From Thamnaconus septentrionalis (lineage: Eukaryota > Chordata > Actinopteri > Tetraodontiformes > Monacanthidae): DNA of 64,000 nt. This document shows, piece by piece, positions 48,899 through 61,460 of the stretch. The number at the start of each line of letters is the position of its first letter. Position 1 is the first letter of the stretch. The notes beneath the pieces are model-generated. The model did not search any database. It saw nothing but the letters and a program-made list of their open reading frames with translations, and was not told the origin of the DNA. The stretch lies in NCBI GenBank assembly GCA_009823395.1, contig CM020518.1:14638501-14702500 (forward strand). The letters are read 5' to 3'. The position numbers and the translations under genes are program-made.

Positions 48899-49360
48899 CT
48901 AAAAGGTCCAGTGTGTAAAATTTGGCCTCATTTTTTTTATTGGTAAAAGCTTCATATACTGCCAACAAAATCATTATAGAGTGTATACTTGCAGTACAAT
49001 AAAAGTAATTTGGTTTTCCTACCCATAGAACGCTTCCTATTTCCATATAAGATTATACATAGAGCAATATCTTGCTACGAGTTAGCTTCCATCTTGCAAT
49101 GCCATATTTCTAAAAAAAGCTGGACAATCCAGGCCGACTGACAGCATGTTTCGTATTTATGGTGAATGCTTGCATCCTCAAATGAAACAACGAAGAAGAA
49201 GGTGGACAAGGTATCCATGTTTGTGACTGCAGGCCACTGTAGTTCATTGGCAAACTTGGGAGAGGGAGGGTCAGTGAAAGAGCGCTGCAATCGAAACTGT
49301 GACCACTCAATGTTGCTGTTTCTTCTGAAAAGCTTAAAATATCACAAGCTTAACCTTTAA
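48899..49360 (+). mobile_element. TTAA-flanked MITE family, copy D (near complete)
   Basis: It starts CTAAAAGGTCCAGTGTGTAA and ends AACCTTTAA; the flanking tetranucleotides are CTAA (one change from TTAA) and TTAA. It spans about 460 bp, and the middle carries GTTAGCTTCCATCTTG, GGCCGACTGACAGC and GGCCACTGTAGTTCATTGGC. The ends read inward as AAGGTCCAGTGTG and AAGGTTAAGCTTGTG, an imperfect inverted repeat. There is no coding capacity. It is the best reference copy for the family here. Confidence 0.8.
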
Positions 49361-49797
49361 GCCGTTGGCCTGCTCAGATAGGAGCCAAATAAACATGCTG
49401 AAATAGTGAAGGTCTCGTAGTGCACGATTAAAAATTCACCGTAGCCGTTAAACATTGCAGGTGTCGTCAACTTGGATATTTAGTAGTGCGTGGCATGATG
49501 CCTGACCACGGTGCTGCCACTTTTGGTCAAACATACACACACATCTGCACAATACGTACATCTGTTAGACACTGAAAACAGCTTTTTCCTCATAGTCAAT
49601 GGGCTGTCAACACAGCGGACCACTATATTGCCGGAAGTTAGCGGGTCAGGTCTCGAGGTCTCCCGTGGCTTCAACTGTGGGACTCTTATATCCATTAGGG
49701 ATGAGTTCAGTTAAGAGCCATGCTTCTCTGCAGGCACACAGCACATGAAACACTCTGCCCTCGGAGTCCCAGTGGCAGCATCAGCAGTCACAGGAAA

Positions 49798-49803
<6 letters not shown>

Positions 49804-49834
<31 letters not shown>
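49804..49834. repeat. (GT)n microsatellite
   Basis: About 15 GT units. Confidence 0.95.
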
Positions 49835-49835
<1 letters not shown>

Positions 49836-52415
49836 ATAGGCTGACCTCAACTTCAAGCTGTTCAGCCTCACCACTGGGCTAAAAACCAATGAGGAGGGAT
49901 GGGGGAGAACGGGCAGAGGGGGGAGAGCAATGACGCACCAGAGTGGAAGCAGCGAGTTCAACGCCCGGAGGGCCTGCCATTAAAAATAAATGAAAAGTAC
50001 ACCGAGAGAAGCCACCTGTGGAGCGGAAAGTTTGCCAGGAAAACACAGGGAGCCATATTCTGTTTGACTGAATCAAACTGATCAAACAATTTGCGGGGGG
50101 ATGGAGGGGGTGGGTGGAGGGGTTAGGTGGAGGGGAGGGGGGGTCACTGGGGAAGGAAAACGGCTGATGACAGAACTCATCCGAGCGGAGACCCCGCTAG
50201 CGTTGCTATGGAAGCGCTCTGTCGCGATCCTTGCATTTCCATTGGAGAAATAAGCCTGTTTGGGATGAAACATTCCTAGGCATGAGACATAAATAAAGGG
50301 GTGTGGGGGTTAGTCAATTGGATATATCAACCATGACGCTTTAACAGGGTCTCTTTTGTCATTCATCAGATCCATGGCAAAGTGACATCACAATTTGCAA
50401 CGTGCCAATGACTAACGCCAACATCACTGGTTTCAGAACACATATCACACTACAGAAACTTATATTCAGAATGTTTTCAATTTCCATTCCTCACTGCTTC
50501 TTTCTCATCACTCATAAGAAGACAAAGCAGGAGATGAAATGGGCTGCAGGGGGTCGACTGACCTCCAAACGTGCCGCCAACTGTCTTTTCATTCCCCAGC
50601 AAAAGAAGGAAATTCATTCTTGAGGCTCTATAACAGAGGCCATCAAAAGCCTTAATAAGAACTGTGGCTGCCACAGTGGTGGAGGCAGGTCTGGCATCAG
50701 CCAGAGCACATTTTATTCTGGGGGTTGAGCTATGAGAAATATTAAGTTGTAGTGGACTGGTGCTTGCCACTTCCTCTCTTATAGGTGAGATGACAGATTG
50801 TGGGAATATTGTATGGAAGAAGCCATGAAAATGTGGTATTTTTACAAACTGATGTGCCAAGTCTAACATTTCCTGAATCATTTTTTTTTTTTTTTGACTT
50901 GACAAAATATTTTGAAAGGTGAGAGGCCGATAAATTTAAACATCCTTAAAATGTCCTCTGTTCCTCTTAAAGCGCTGCTCCACACCTCTGGCAGCATCGA
51001 CTCGTCCACGTGGAAGGCCAACGTCAAACTTTCCATCCTCGGTGATGCGATCCGACGTGTGGATCAGCGGCGCGCGGCCCCCCCCGTCCGACCTAAACAG
51101 CCTGAAGCCGTGTCTGGCTTCTCTCTCGGTGTCGGCGCTCCCTCCCCGTTGCCACACAGGGGCTGTCAGCCACAGACAACCCCATGTGTTTTCGCACATG
51201 CACGCTAGCTATGCACGTAGCCGCGATGCACCGCACTGACGTCGAACTGATTCGGCCCCTTTATGTTGACTTTACGTACCTCCACGAGAGGGCGGCGTTT
51301 GAAGAAATCGGTGCCATCCGAATTGGACTGAGTGCAAATTTGCAACCGATTCCCTCTGAACCATGACTGTTAGAATTCCCGGTGCCAACGACCAGGTGGA
51401 ACAACATTATCCACGCGTTCACACGGCCTCTTTTCACATAGCTGTCGACAGATTACTGCTGTTTTGAACTCTGGGGTCAGAGGTCATGTTCAGGATGTGT
51501 GGAGAACATGCAGAGTACTACAGCTAGTTTAGATCTGATGAAAGTTGTGTCCCTGCTGGCATTACTGCAGTAGCCCCTCTGATGCATTACCTAAACATGC
51601 AACATCCAACTTTGCAAATCTCATTTTGCACAACTTCAGTCAGACTGACATGTTTACATGGCTCGTTAACTCCCCACTTTTAGTCTGAGCGCAACAACAA
51701 TATGACCCGAGTCTACACACAGTGTGGATTATGTGCTTGGTAGATTAGGACTGCGCTGCTATATCGTCTGCATCTTCCAGCCGCTCCTTCAGTGCCTGAT
51801 AAGAAAGAGAGGAGCAGCCAGACTTTTTTTTTATTTTTTTTTTTTTGTCTGTTGTCTCCTTAGTGCCACTCACACAGGGGCAGAGAATGACTTCTTATCT
51901 GCTGTGTGTGTGTGTGGGCTGTGAGCACAAACGCACACGCATGCGGGACCAGCATAACAAGCAGAGCTGCCTACGAGATGGGCCACAGAGATATACATGC
52001 TAGCAGGAATATATTAATAGAGAAATGAGATGAACCATGCAATATTAATCAGAGCATTATCAGAGATCATCTCACTCGGAGTCGCGCACGCACTGAGCGT
52101 CGGCACGCACGTGCAAATATCTCCGGAACAAACCTGAAGTGGCGCCCTCTCGAAGGTAATTGATTGTAGAGCGGATGCGAGGAGAAACAACCATCGTTTT
52201 CCGGCGCCGGGGAAGAAAATAATGGGCGACGGCAGCGTTGTGTTGTACCAGCGTGTACAGCAGTGAGCGTCTTGCGAGGTGAGAAGGAGTCCTCGGGATT
52301 TGCCGCTCGAACGAAGTGAAGCAGCAACCTGTTCCCAAAGGGTGACGTTGGTTCGGTGGCGGCCTCGGCGTGAAAGGGTCAGGCTTTCGTTTCGGCCAGT
52401 AGAGGTCAGCCAATA

Positions 52416-52442
52416 GATAAATAAATAAATAAATAAATAAAA
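52416..52442. repeat. (AAAT)n microsatellite
   Basis: About six ATAA units. Confidence 0.9.
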
Positions 52443-52769
52443 ATTCCAAGCAGTGACCAACGTCCTGACATTTTGGCCAGAGCGCAATGTCAAATCTCTT
52501 AGCAGGCTATTCATCTTTTTCTTTTTTTTTTATAGTCAGTATGAAGTTTGCAGTTTACGCCACAAAGCCGATCCCCAAATGCCAAAGCCAACAATAAAAA
52601 GCTTAGATCATCCCATTCTAAAGTAATTCAGACATGTTCAATACACACAAGCAGCTGATTTCTTCATTTTACATAACAGGATAAAGTAAAATTAGATTAA
52701 TAAAAAAGTAAATCAAATTAGTTGAAATAAACAGATTGATTACAATGGATTTTGGTTGGCTAATTGCAC

Positions 52770-53300
52770 AGTCAGTAGTCAGTGCAAAGTCCATTCCAGT
52801 GCAGCTAATGCAGCAAATCAGTGTATTTTCTCTAAATGCTGTGAAGACCCAGGAAGAGGAAGGCAGTGAGAGTTTGATCGTGACGCGGCTGTTGGTGCCA
52901 GACAAGCTGGTCTGAGTGTTTCACAAATGAAACCATTTTCAAGCACAATCACCTCTACAGAGAGTGGTCCCAAAGAAAGGAAACTATCCACTGAGCGGCG
53001 GGTGTGGAGGAAAAGGCCTCGCTGGTGTCGGAGGTTCAGAGGTCACACTGCCCAGACTGGTGGGAGACCAGAGAAAACCTGCAGTAGCTCAGACTAGAAA
53101 ATCCATTGTAAGAAAGTTTAACCAGGTGCGCACAATACCAGAACTCAATACAACACGTCCAGATGTACACAAGCATCTATTTCCCATCACTGGCCGAGAC
53201 CCAATAAAGAAGCCAGGGAGAGTAATAGTAAAGGAGGAACCCATCCCTTTCTGCCAGCTGACCTTTTCCACCAGACTGCCCTCCTGGAAAAGTAAAGAAA
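52770..53300 (+). pseudogene. Tc1-like transposase relic (N-terminal part)
   Basis: Translated pieces in more than one frame follow the N-terminal half of fish Tc1-like transposases. The helix-turn-helix part reads A-R-Q-A-G-L-S-V-S-Q near 52890-52930, then S-S-T-I-T-S-T-E-S (where intact elements have R-T-T-I-S-R). Next come E-W-S-Q-R-K-E and G-L-A-G-V near 53020, and finally P-R-L-V-G-D-Q-R-K-P-A-V-A-Q near 53055-53095. Frame changes and stops separate them, and the catalytic DDE part is absent. It is a decayed fragment of a DNA transposon and cannot make an active enzyme. Recognition is from memory of the family; ends were not defined and no terminal inverted repeats were seen. Confidence 0.65.
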
Positions 53301-55001
53301 AAAAATACACATTACTAAGCAGAAAAAAACTGCTTGAGAACGGACGAAGGGGTAAATATCAGTGAGCACCGCAGTCTCCGCAATGTTCAGACAGAATTTA
53401 AGCTCCCATCCTCCTCTTCCTCGGCGTTCCGCCTCCCTCCTGGAGCCTGTCAGGTCGACTCCACTGCTATTTCAGTGAGCGTGCGTGGGCAGCGGCTCGC
53501 AGCAAATTCTGCCTCACGTCCCTGTGTGTGTGTCTGTGTTTGTGCACATGCATGTGGGCAAAAGCCGCGTCCATCGCTAATCAACACATTCAAGCAGGAG
53601 GAGGAGGAGGAGATCGCAACCGGGCAACTGTCGCCACCTCTGGACGTCGGACAAATTGGTGAAAAGGTTTGTTTTGTTTTTTTTACAGCTCAACTCTGCA
53701 GCAATACAAAGCCTTCAGTTGGTTATCTCCGAGGAACATGATGGTTCTTGTACATCACATGGCCCACCAGGCAGGTCGTCTGCCAACCTTGGCGCCCGGT
53801 TCACCTCGGCACAAAGAAACTCACAGCCGTGCGACAAGCGCCTGGCTGTGACGGTGGAGATTGTGTGCAGTCGAAGCTGCAGTGAAGTGTGCGAGATGGT
53901 TTGGGATGGATACCTTATTTTACAGACCAAACAGGTAGAACAAGTAAGACTCTCTCTCTCAACAAAAAAATCAGAATTAGTCAATAAAAATGGATAGTGA
54001 TGGGTTTGTTTTTTGACTAAATCTGCTCTCAGCAGAAACAAAGCTTCTGTCAGGCGCACTTCTACCCCTCCGCTAACAACTGAAGCAGATCAAAGTTGTT
54101 GCACCAGAAGGCAACAAAAAGTCAAGCAACACCCCCCCCAAAATAGACGGCCAAACAGTTTCCAAATGACTTTTATGGGTCAAGCAGTAATTTGTAGAGC
54201 AACATGTCTACTGGAAATTTGCACATGTGAGAAAAGATGACTTGCAGCCAAAAGCCCATGTAAAAAAAACAAGGTGAGAACCATTCTTAACACAGACTTT
54301 AACGTTAGAGGTACCAGAAGAGAGACATAAATCAAATAAACTGAAACAGAAAATGGATTTTTGGAAAGGAAATAACACAATTGTGGTCATGTTTTATGGG
54401 GTCCTGCATGGCATTCCAAATACATGCCTCAGTAATTTGAACTGCATGTGTTGTGACTCCAAGCTAACCAGACCGTGCACTGACAGAGACATTGCCGTCT
54501 GCCACAGATTCGATCTGAAATTTTCACCGTCGAGCGTTTTCAGCTATGCAGGGGAAAAAAAAAATAAATAAAATGAAAATAAAACCCCACAAATCTATGG
54601 TGGCTCACGGGAGAGAAAACCCAAAGATGTGACGAGGGAAGAGGCCGCACGCCGCCGCATGTCAATAATATCGTCTGCCGTTGTCAACGCCCCCCAAACA
54701 ACGCCTCTCGGAAACGCTCTGCCGCTGCCAAAAGCATCAGCCTGACGAGGTAAAACAAAGCGGCGCGACAGTGGCTTCTCACCCAAAGACCCCCTGTTCA
54801 TTCTTCACCCCGCCGAGCCTTTTGTTTGTTCTCTGACTGAATCGCTTAAATTAACAGAATGAATCTGACGGCTCTGAAGCTAATTCTCGGGGGAAGGAAA
54901 GTTAGCATATGATTTGTTCACGTCGTGACATGGAGCTGATTAGCTCACTTCATTGTGCATCAGCCGAGTAATACGGGTCATTGGCCTGATGATGTGCTCA
55001 G

Positions 55002-55002
<1 letters not shown>

Positions 55003-55058
<56 letters not shown>
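55003..55058. repeat. (CA)28 microsatellite
   Basis: Uninterrupted CA units. Confidence 0.97.
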
Positions 55059-55059
<1 letters not shown>

Positions 55060-56879
55060 CACAAATGTGCCTTTCAGCATTTGGGGCCAAGGAAGAAGCT
55101 AACTTTTTTTGTTTTTTTAAATCGCTTGAATTGAACACATGGTTGAGTAACTCACTGGGATACAACAACACACCAAGTAGCTGCATGATGATGAGTGGGG
55201 GGGAAGAAAGTAATGGAGAAATACAACATGGTGACTGTGGATTATTGATGTGACTCAACCAAATGATGAAAGATCATAATGCAGGACACCCTCAGTCTGA
55301 AAGAATGGAGATAAATGATGCAGGTGCTTTAATTTTCTTTGACTATGCATCTGCACTGTGCATTTATACTGAGAGCACGAGCTCATCCGTCATGACAATC
55401 TCACACAGAAGACACTGTTTGAAAAGGTATTATTCTGTCACCTTCCAGCATGGACCATAGCTAGAAGCAGCAAACGAGGAAAGAAAAAAAAGAACATATA
55501 CCCAGATAAACAGGAGGAATGAGTGTCCTGGCAAGCTGTAACAGGTTGTTTAGCTGAGCAGCAAGAGTGTTTGTCCAATTACATTTTCAAACGCTTATAT
55601 GGCCTCTTCAGTGGATGGACTAAGGGGCCGGTGTTTTATCTTTAACAGATAGCATGCAGCAAATTAGACACCAAAGAACAAACATGCGGGTTTCAAGTAG
55701 ATTCGGATTAGAACCCAACTAACTGATTTTATCTTGTATCCCTCTCAGATTTAGGGCATGAACGCAAAGTGCATGAAAATGACATTTATTCTTAATCTTT
55801 GGATTATTATTACTTATATTATATATTATTATACTTCCAAGTATACTTAATATTAGTTCAAAATGTGTTTTTGTTGAATATCAACGTAAAAATCAAATTG
55901 AACACAACTGATTTTTGGAAAAAAAAAGCATCTCAGGGGTGTACGGAAAATTACGACATATGCAGTTTGAGTAATAATACAGTTAATGGTAGATAAATTA
56001 TGATAGTTTTATACAAGTCACACAGGACCAGAAAGCTTTCTATTCTATTTGTCACGTACCAACAAAAATATTAGCAGTTTTCAAAGTCTTATCAGAAAAA
56101 GTCTTATCAGGAACATCTGTTGACGCTTCACATGTTGCTGTGCATCACACCGTCTCTGGGAGGACACCTGTGTACCTGCTGAGTGGCCATGTGCTCAGCT
56201 CTTCCCAGGAAGGCGTGCAGATTAGGCGCAGGCTGACAGGATATTTGCTGTGTCTCCAGTCTCATAAATGCCTCATACATGCTGCCCATCTGCGAGTGCT
56301 GCGGCAGCCGCGGCTGACTGATGTGTTGTTTGTGAAGAATATTCTGTTTACTATTGCCTTTAACCCCCGCCGCTCAATACTTAATACAGTTATCGAACCA
56401 AACCACGGGGGTCACGATGGGCCGCGCGGCACAACGGCCCGATGATGAGGTGGAGCCGTTCCTCCACCTCCGTCAGAGGGGACGGCTCTGGGGGAAAAAA
56501 GCATGCCGTGAAAAACTGCCATTTATGCGGCGTATGAATTCCATATTCACCCCTCAAGACTTATCGTTCTCCTTTGCCTCTCCATCACAGGCGCGCCATG
56601 CAAGTAATTTAGTGGCGCAATATAGAGTGCGCCAGGTAGCGGGAGATACAGATGCCGGTCCTCCTTCATCCACAGGGGGAAAAAGCAGGGGCTGTATCAG
56701 GCTTTTTCTTCTTCTTCCCTTCCACCCCCGAGGGATCTTGCCGGGTTGCCACAATGAGCCACTGGTTGCTAAGCAGTGGAGGGTGTTAAAACATCGCTCC
56801 TTGCAAAGCTACCATTTTTGAGTGAGTTTTTTTTTTGTCGGAGGTGTGCAAAAGCGACTTGGTGCGAAATGCACCCAAA

Positions 56880-57165
56880 ACAGTTTTGGGCGGTTGCATC
56901 TCAGGAGGTTGAGAGGCTCGTCCCATGACCGAACGGTTTGCGGTTTTTCAAACCCCGCCCCTTCCCCAGCCTCTGTCATTGTGCCCTTGGGCAAGACATT
57001 TCACCCACATGGCCTCGTACGAATGTGGCTGAATGTTCGGTTATACGCACACCTAGTTTACCACCGCCAGTGTGTGAATGCGGCCTGAATGAATAATGCT
57101 TTCCATCTGATTGTGTGTATTTGAGTAACTTGAAAAAAGCGGTACATAAATCCAAGCCATTACTG
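56880..57165 (+). repeat. SINE-like element (CCCTTGGGCAAGACA type)
   Basis: In order: GTCATTGTGCCCTTGGGCAA, GACATTTCACCCACATGGCC, then CCACCGCCAGTGTGTGAATG and AAAAAGCGGTACATAAATCC. This is the order found in the common fish tRNA-derived SINE body and 3' end. It is related to, but distinct from, the copy at 2143-2395. The 5' tRNA-like part is poorly preserved. Confidence 0.6.
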
Positions 57166-57230
57166 TTATTCTGATAATTTTGGGAAGAAGTGAACTGTGC
57201 AGAGGTACCAAGCTGATTAAGTTGTGTTTA

Positions 57231-57740
57231 TTAAGGGTTAAGTGTGTAGTCCTTGAAGATTTTGAAGAAGAAGCAGCAACATCAAGTGGTTACATTTTAG
57301 ATTGCAGCTTCTTTCAATCTTTCCCCCCTTCCTGAGCTCGCCTGTGAGCTACGGTGGCCTGGGAACCTCGTCCACCTTCGTATCCGTTGGTTTATTTGAA
57401 GCTGCAAGCAGTTAATTATGTTAATTATGAAACACGCTGTCAAGTAGGCTGGATTATCCACACCGACTGCATTAAAAATATGGCAGCTAACTATGTATAC
57501 GGTTAGTCACCTCTAGTGGAGGCTCTGGTTATTCTCCCACTGGTGCTGGATCATAAAATCATGGACTCCACGAAAGGTGGTTGAGCAAGTCCATGCAAGT
57601 CCATGTAAGTCCATGCAGGATCTTATATATGGAATTACATACAATTATATACAAAATTAATTTTGTTTAAGTATAACTTTTTTTTTTTTACCAATATAAG
57701 AATCACAAATCAAGCCAAATATTACACACTGGACCTTTAA
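57231..57740 (-). mobile_element. TTAA-flanked MITE family, copy E (complete, 510 bp)
   Basis: It is bounded by TTAA at both ends (57231-57234 and 57737-57740). Inward ends are GGGTTAAGTGTGTAG and, on the other strand, AGGTCCAGTGTGTAATATTT, an imperfect inverted repeat sharing AGTGTGTA. The interior matches copies B and D in reverse orientation. It carries an extra segment at about 57510-57620 with a short tandem of AAGTCCATG(C/T), which explains its greater length. No coding capacity. Confidence 0.82.
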
Positions 57741-59662
57741 ACTTGCTTGGATTATGCCACTGTACCTGCATTGAATAATGTTGAATCAGACTATGCTTTC
57801 ATGGCCAAGCACCCGAGAAAACTATCTGTGACTGAAAGCATTACACGCTTTGCACTTTTCAGCCAGTTCACACTTGGTTTAAACACGTGTTTTGGTGGCG
57901 AGGCCACAATTTGACAGCATGGTTTCAACACATCTCGGTGGCGGGCCTGCAACTCTTATTTAGCCGGGCGCTCGCCATAATTGCATTGTAAACAGTGGGA
58001 ACTTCATAGTGTGATTTATATTACAACCGACGTACTGGCTTCAGTTTGACCTTCTGGAGAAAATCCATGCCTGCCGTTTTCCCAACACATCTCCATATCG
58101 ACTTTTTTTCTTCTTTTTGTCCCTTTTTTTTTTAATCACAATCCAAATATAACTAACCTTTTAGCGCAGACGGCGTTTTAGCATTCTGCTGGAGCGGCTG
58201 TATCGAGTGGTGGAACAGCGGGGAAGCTCTCGCCACTAATTGATCTGATATGAGACGATGGGCCCGCGTGTGTTTCTGTTGTTCTAAAAGTGAGATAATA
58301 CTGATCCATTTCCCGGTCAGCCATTAAGGGCAGGGATGTTGTATCCTAATATAATCCATCGAGCTGGGTTTTGTCTGGTCAGATAAGTGGAGTAATTAAT
58401 TATTAGCTCATTAGCTCGGCGAGACCTTGACTTGGGCCCATCCCGGCCTTGATAAAGTCAGGTAGCAAAACAGCTGCATGCCAAGTAGTCCTGCTGCGGC
58501 GCTGCTGAGGTCACTGCTGTCGTGTCACACTCACTTCCCACTTGATAAGGTCATGGATGGGCCCAGTATATAAAAAATATATGACTCTAAATTAGATTTT
58601 TAGATGACAACACTTGAGAAGTAATTAGCATCTTGTCCTTCAGGGTGAGTAATAAAGTCTGAAGGGGTGGATGAACTGTGAGCATTAGCCATTGCCTTTG
58701 GTACCCGTTAAGGTTTGCAGCTGAAAGGTCATGGGATTTTTGCTCATTTTGTGCATTTTGAAAAATATGCAGACTTGGAAGGATCCACCAGACTGCCATT
58801 AAGTGTAATTTTGTCCAAATGTGCCTGGTGTGCAACAGGGTGAGTTTTGAACGATGGTCTCAAGTTTTCGGTGCAATGTCCGGCTCTATAAATAATATTA
58901 GATAATGTGTACTTGGTTGCTTGTTGCTTTGCTTTGGCAGGTTCATTGATTGGTTGTCCAGGCAACGTGAGATATTTTGAACCAAGACAGAAGCAATCAT
59001 TCAACAATCAACTTTGCGGTTTCTTTTGTTAGATCCGATGGGGACTGGATGGAAACACAGCCGCTGGTAATCTACGCACATTATAAGAGCCGAGGTTGAC
59101 CAACAGGCATTTTGAATTGTCTGAGCTGTTCAGCGTCAACTCATATCCGCCCACAAATTTGTGAATCAGCTGTTGATGGAAAAAAATAATAAAAAAATCA
59201 CAAATACGCATCGCTAATACACGTGTTCATCGACTGTTGGAGAATCAAATCGAACAAGAAAGAGGTTTGTAGGAACAGTTTCCTTTGTCCTGACACAAAA
59301 GAAATGCAGTGGCGATGATGGAGGCGCTCAACAGCACGACACACTTGCTTAGGATCACAAGCTGACCGGAAATGAGAGCCGCTGACGGCCGCCGCAGCAG
59401 CTTGATGAAGGCGGGACGTGCGGCTTTGTTTGCTGCACACACTATTAATGACACAAGTAACACGGGACGGATCAACAGCTGGGCTTGAAAAAAAGGGGGA
59501 GGGGAATCAATAAGATATTCAGGCGGGCAGCTCGGCAGTCTGGCGAGCGGCCGAGCTTTCCTTGTTGCTCATTCAGAGCAGCGGCGGCCTGTTTGTCCAT
59601 AATGAGCTTCCTCATTAAGGTATGGGAGGACGGATGTGCCGAGCCAGTTTGTGTCAGAGGGC

Positions 59663-59703
<41 letters not shown>

Positions 59704-60180
59704 CTGGGAGGATGATGCAGCTGGTAGGCAGGTGTGTATGTGTGTGTGTGTGTGTGTGTGTGTTGCTGTGCCGGCAGCATTCGGACTCTCTGGACTATGG
59801 AGGTGATTAGAATGAGTGCGGAGCTCAAACGATGATCCTGATGTTAAAGCCTCGCTGTTTGTCTTTCTCTCCCGCAATGGATGGGAATCACACCGACTCA
59901 CTCATACAAATAAATACGCGATTAGTTCCTGGCTGGAACTAAGCCTTTTTTTTTTTAATCGTCAATAAACTGCAAAATGAATCCGTACAGGGTGATGAAG
60001 AATGAAAATGCTTCTGGCAGGTTCACAATCAAACGCCCCAAAGTGATTATTGAGTTTATTGAGATTATTGTCATGTCTGCTTCCTCTATGAGATCGACTC
60101 GCCTCATTGAAATTATTTGGAAAAACTGGGATAAAAGGATACGTGAATGACCCTTAGTTTTAAACAGACACATATGTAAA
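57741..60180. other. Non-coding stretch with TAAT-rich block and GT repeats
   Basis: No supported exon. The segment 58340-58560 is unique-looking, with GATAA, several TAATTA/ATTA cores and no repeat signature. GT microsatellites lie at 59665-59701 and 59739-59763. Confidence 0.6.
59665..59763. repeat. Two (GT)n microsatellites separated by 37 bp
   Basis: GT runs at 59665-59701 and 59739-59763. Confidence 0.95.
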
Positions 60181-60859
60181 ATGGTGACTGGCGTCAAATG
60201 GAAATGCTGTCCATCTTTGTCTTTAGACAATCTCTTCTTGTTCTTCAATTTTGCTTCTGCGTTTTTCGGCCAATGTGTTTTTATCGCCCGCACTTTCTTT
60301 CACCCTCTTTGTCTCTCTTTGTTTCACTCCCCTCCCCCCTTCCTTCCAAGTCTTTTGGGACGATGTATGAGGAATTGATCGTTGGACTCGGCGGAGGCGC
60401 CGGACAGAACTACTCCTGCTGCCCCGCCGGGGGAGTGCTAAGATTCTTATCCGGCTAGAATATATACACACACAAAAGGCAACCCAAGCAGACACAAAAC
60501 ACACACACACAGATATAAGACGATTCAAACAAAGAGCGAATGGGCAGAGAGGCGTTGGAATGCGAACAAGACTAACAGAAAATGGGGAGCAGTGCAACTA
60601 CACCCCCTCTACAGCAGCCATCGGGGACCACAACGCTATGGTGCCTGAAGGCTCTCGTCCGAAACAACAAAAACTACAGACGATCCAATCAAAGAGTTAC
60701 AACAAATTCCTAGCAGGTATCTATAAGCAGGTCGGAGGTCAAACTACTGGCAAACCTTCCAGAATCACCCGTGGCTCTCCGATGAGCTGAAAGTAGGGCT
60801 GGCAGGGCCTGTAAGGGATTCCAGGGCTATCTTTAGTGATTGTGTAATGATATCGGGCA

Positions 60860-61175
60860 CGCTGTTATAAAGTTTCCAATTCCAGGATGGATTTCAGGAG
60901 GGAAATTAGTGATACACGCAACCGCTTTTCTCCAAACCTCTAAAGACTGAAGACTCTTTTTGACTTACTTCTTTTCTGTGTTGCTTTAAAAATATTGAAC
61001 AAACTAGTGATTTACTCAGACAGGTGTCCTGACACAAAGCTACACATTTACTATTTGACTGTGTTGGTTGATTGTTTTACCTTTTATTGTTTGTAATGTA
61101 CTGTGGCAGATGGGCACTGAAAGTCCAAGACAACTTTCCTTCTTGGGGGACAAAAAAGTTTATTCTGATTCTGAC
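60860..61175 (+). mobile_element. L2-type LINE 3' end, first copy
   Basis: A 3'-UTR-like tail ends GTTTATTCTGATTCTGACAT at 61159-61178. Tandem TGATTCTGA units mark the 3' end of fish L2-type retrotransposons. Sequence upstream to about 60200 may belong to the same element but shows no reverse-transcriptase motif, so only the tail is claimed. Confidence 0.5.
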
Positions 61176-61460
61176 ATATAATTAACTTATGTTGCACATT
61201 ATATTTTATTATTTCTGCTATTTTGTAATTTCTTTGTAATTTATAATTTCTTTGTAATTTATAATTTTTATCTCTCCTGTACATATATTTTTAAACATTT
61301 TTATATAATTATATAATATAATATATTTCTATAGATGTAAATACGTTAAATTAGCACTTCTTTTTTATATTGTTGTTGTTTGTCAAACAGCAACTACAGA
61401 AAAGCAAATTCTTTGCAAGTGTAAAACCTACTTGCCAATAAATGTGCTTCTGATTCTGAC
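61176..61460 (+). mobile_element. L2-type LINE 3' end, second copy in the same orientation
   Basis: AT-rich DNA leads to AAAGCAAATTCTTTGCAAGT, then ACTTGCCAATAAATGTGCTT and the terminal CTGATTCTGAC. This is a typical fish L2-type tail with a polyadenylation-like AATAAA. It includes a short tandem of TTTCTTTGTAATTTATAA near 61228-61265. It lies directly after the first tail, and both are followed by ATAT. Confidence 0.6.

Larger units (their letters stand above)
49361..52760. other. Non-coding stretch
   Basis: No supported exon. It contains a GT run at 49804-49834, G-tracts at about 50094-50150, a poly(T) run at 50881-50895, another T-rich run at 51825-51847 and an (AAAT)n run at 52416-52442. 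Confidence 0.6.
53301..57230. other. Non-coding stretch with SINE-like repeat
   Basis: No supported exon. It includes a long (CA)n run at 55003-55058, a block with ATTA cores at 54835-54985 that lacks repeat signatures, an AT-rich segment at 55780-55900 and a SINE-like repeat at 56880-57165. Confidence 0.6.

Noticed and set aside
56354..56821. 155-residue plus-strand frame
   Set aside because: No recognisable domain; ends next to a poly(T) tract just before a SINE-like repeat.
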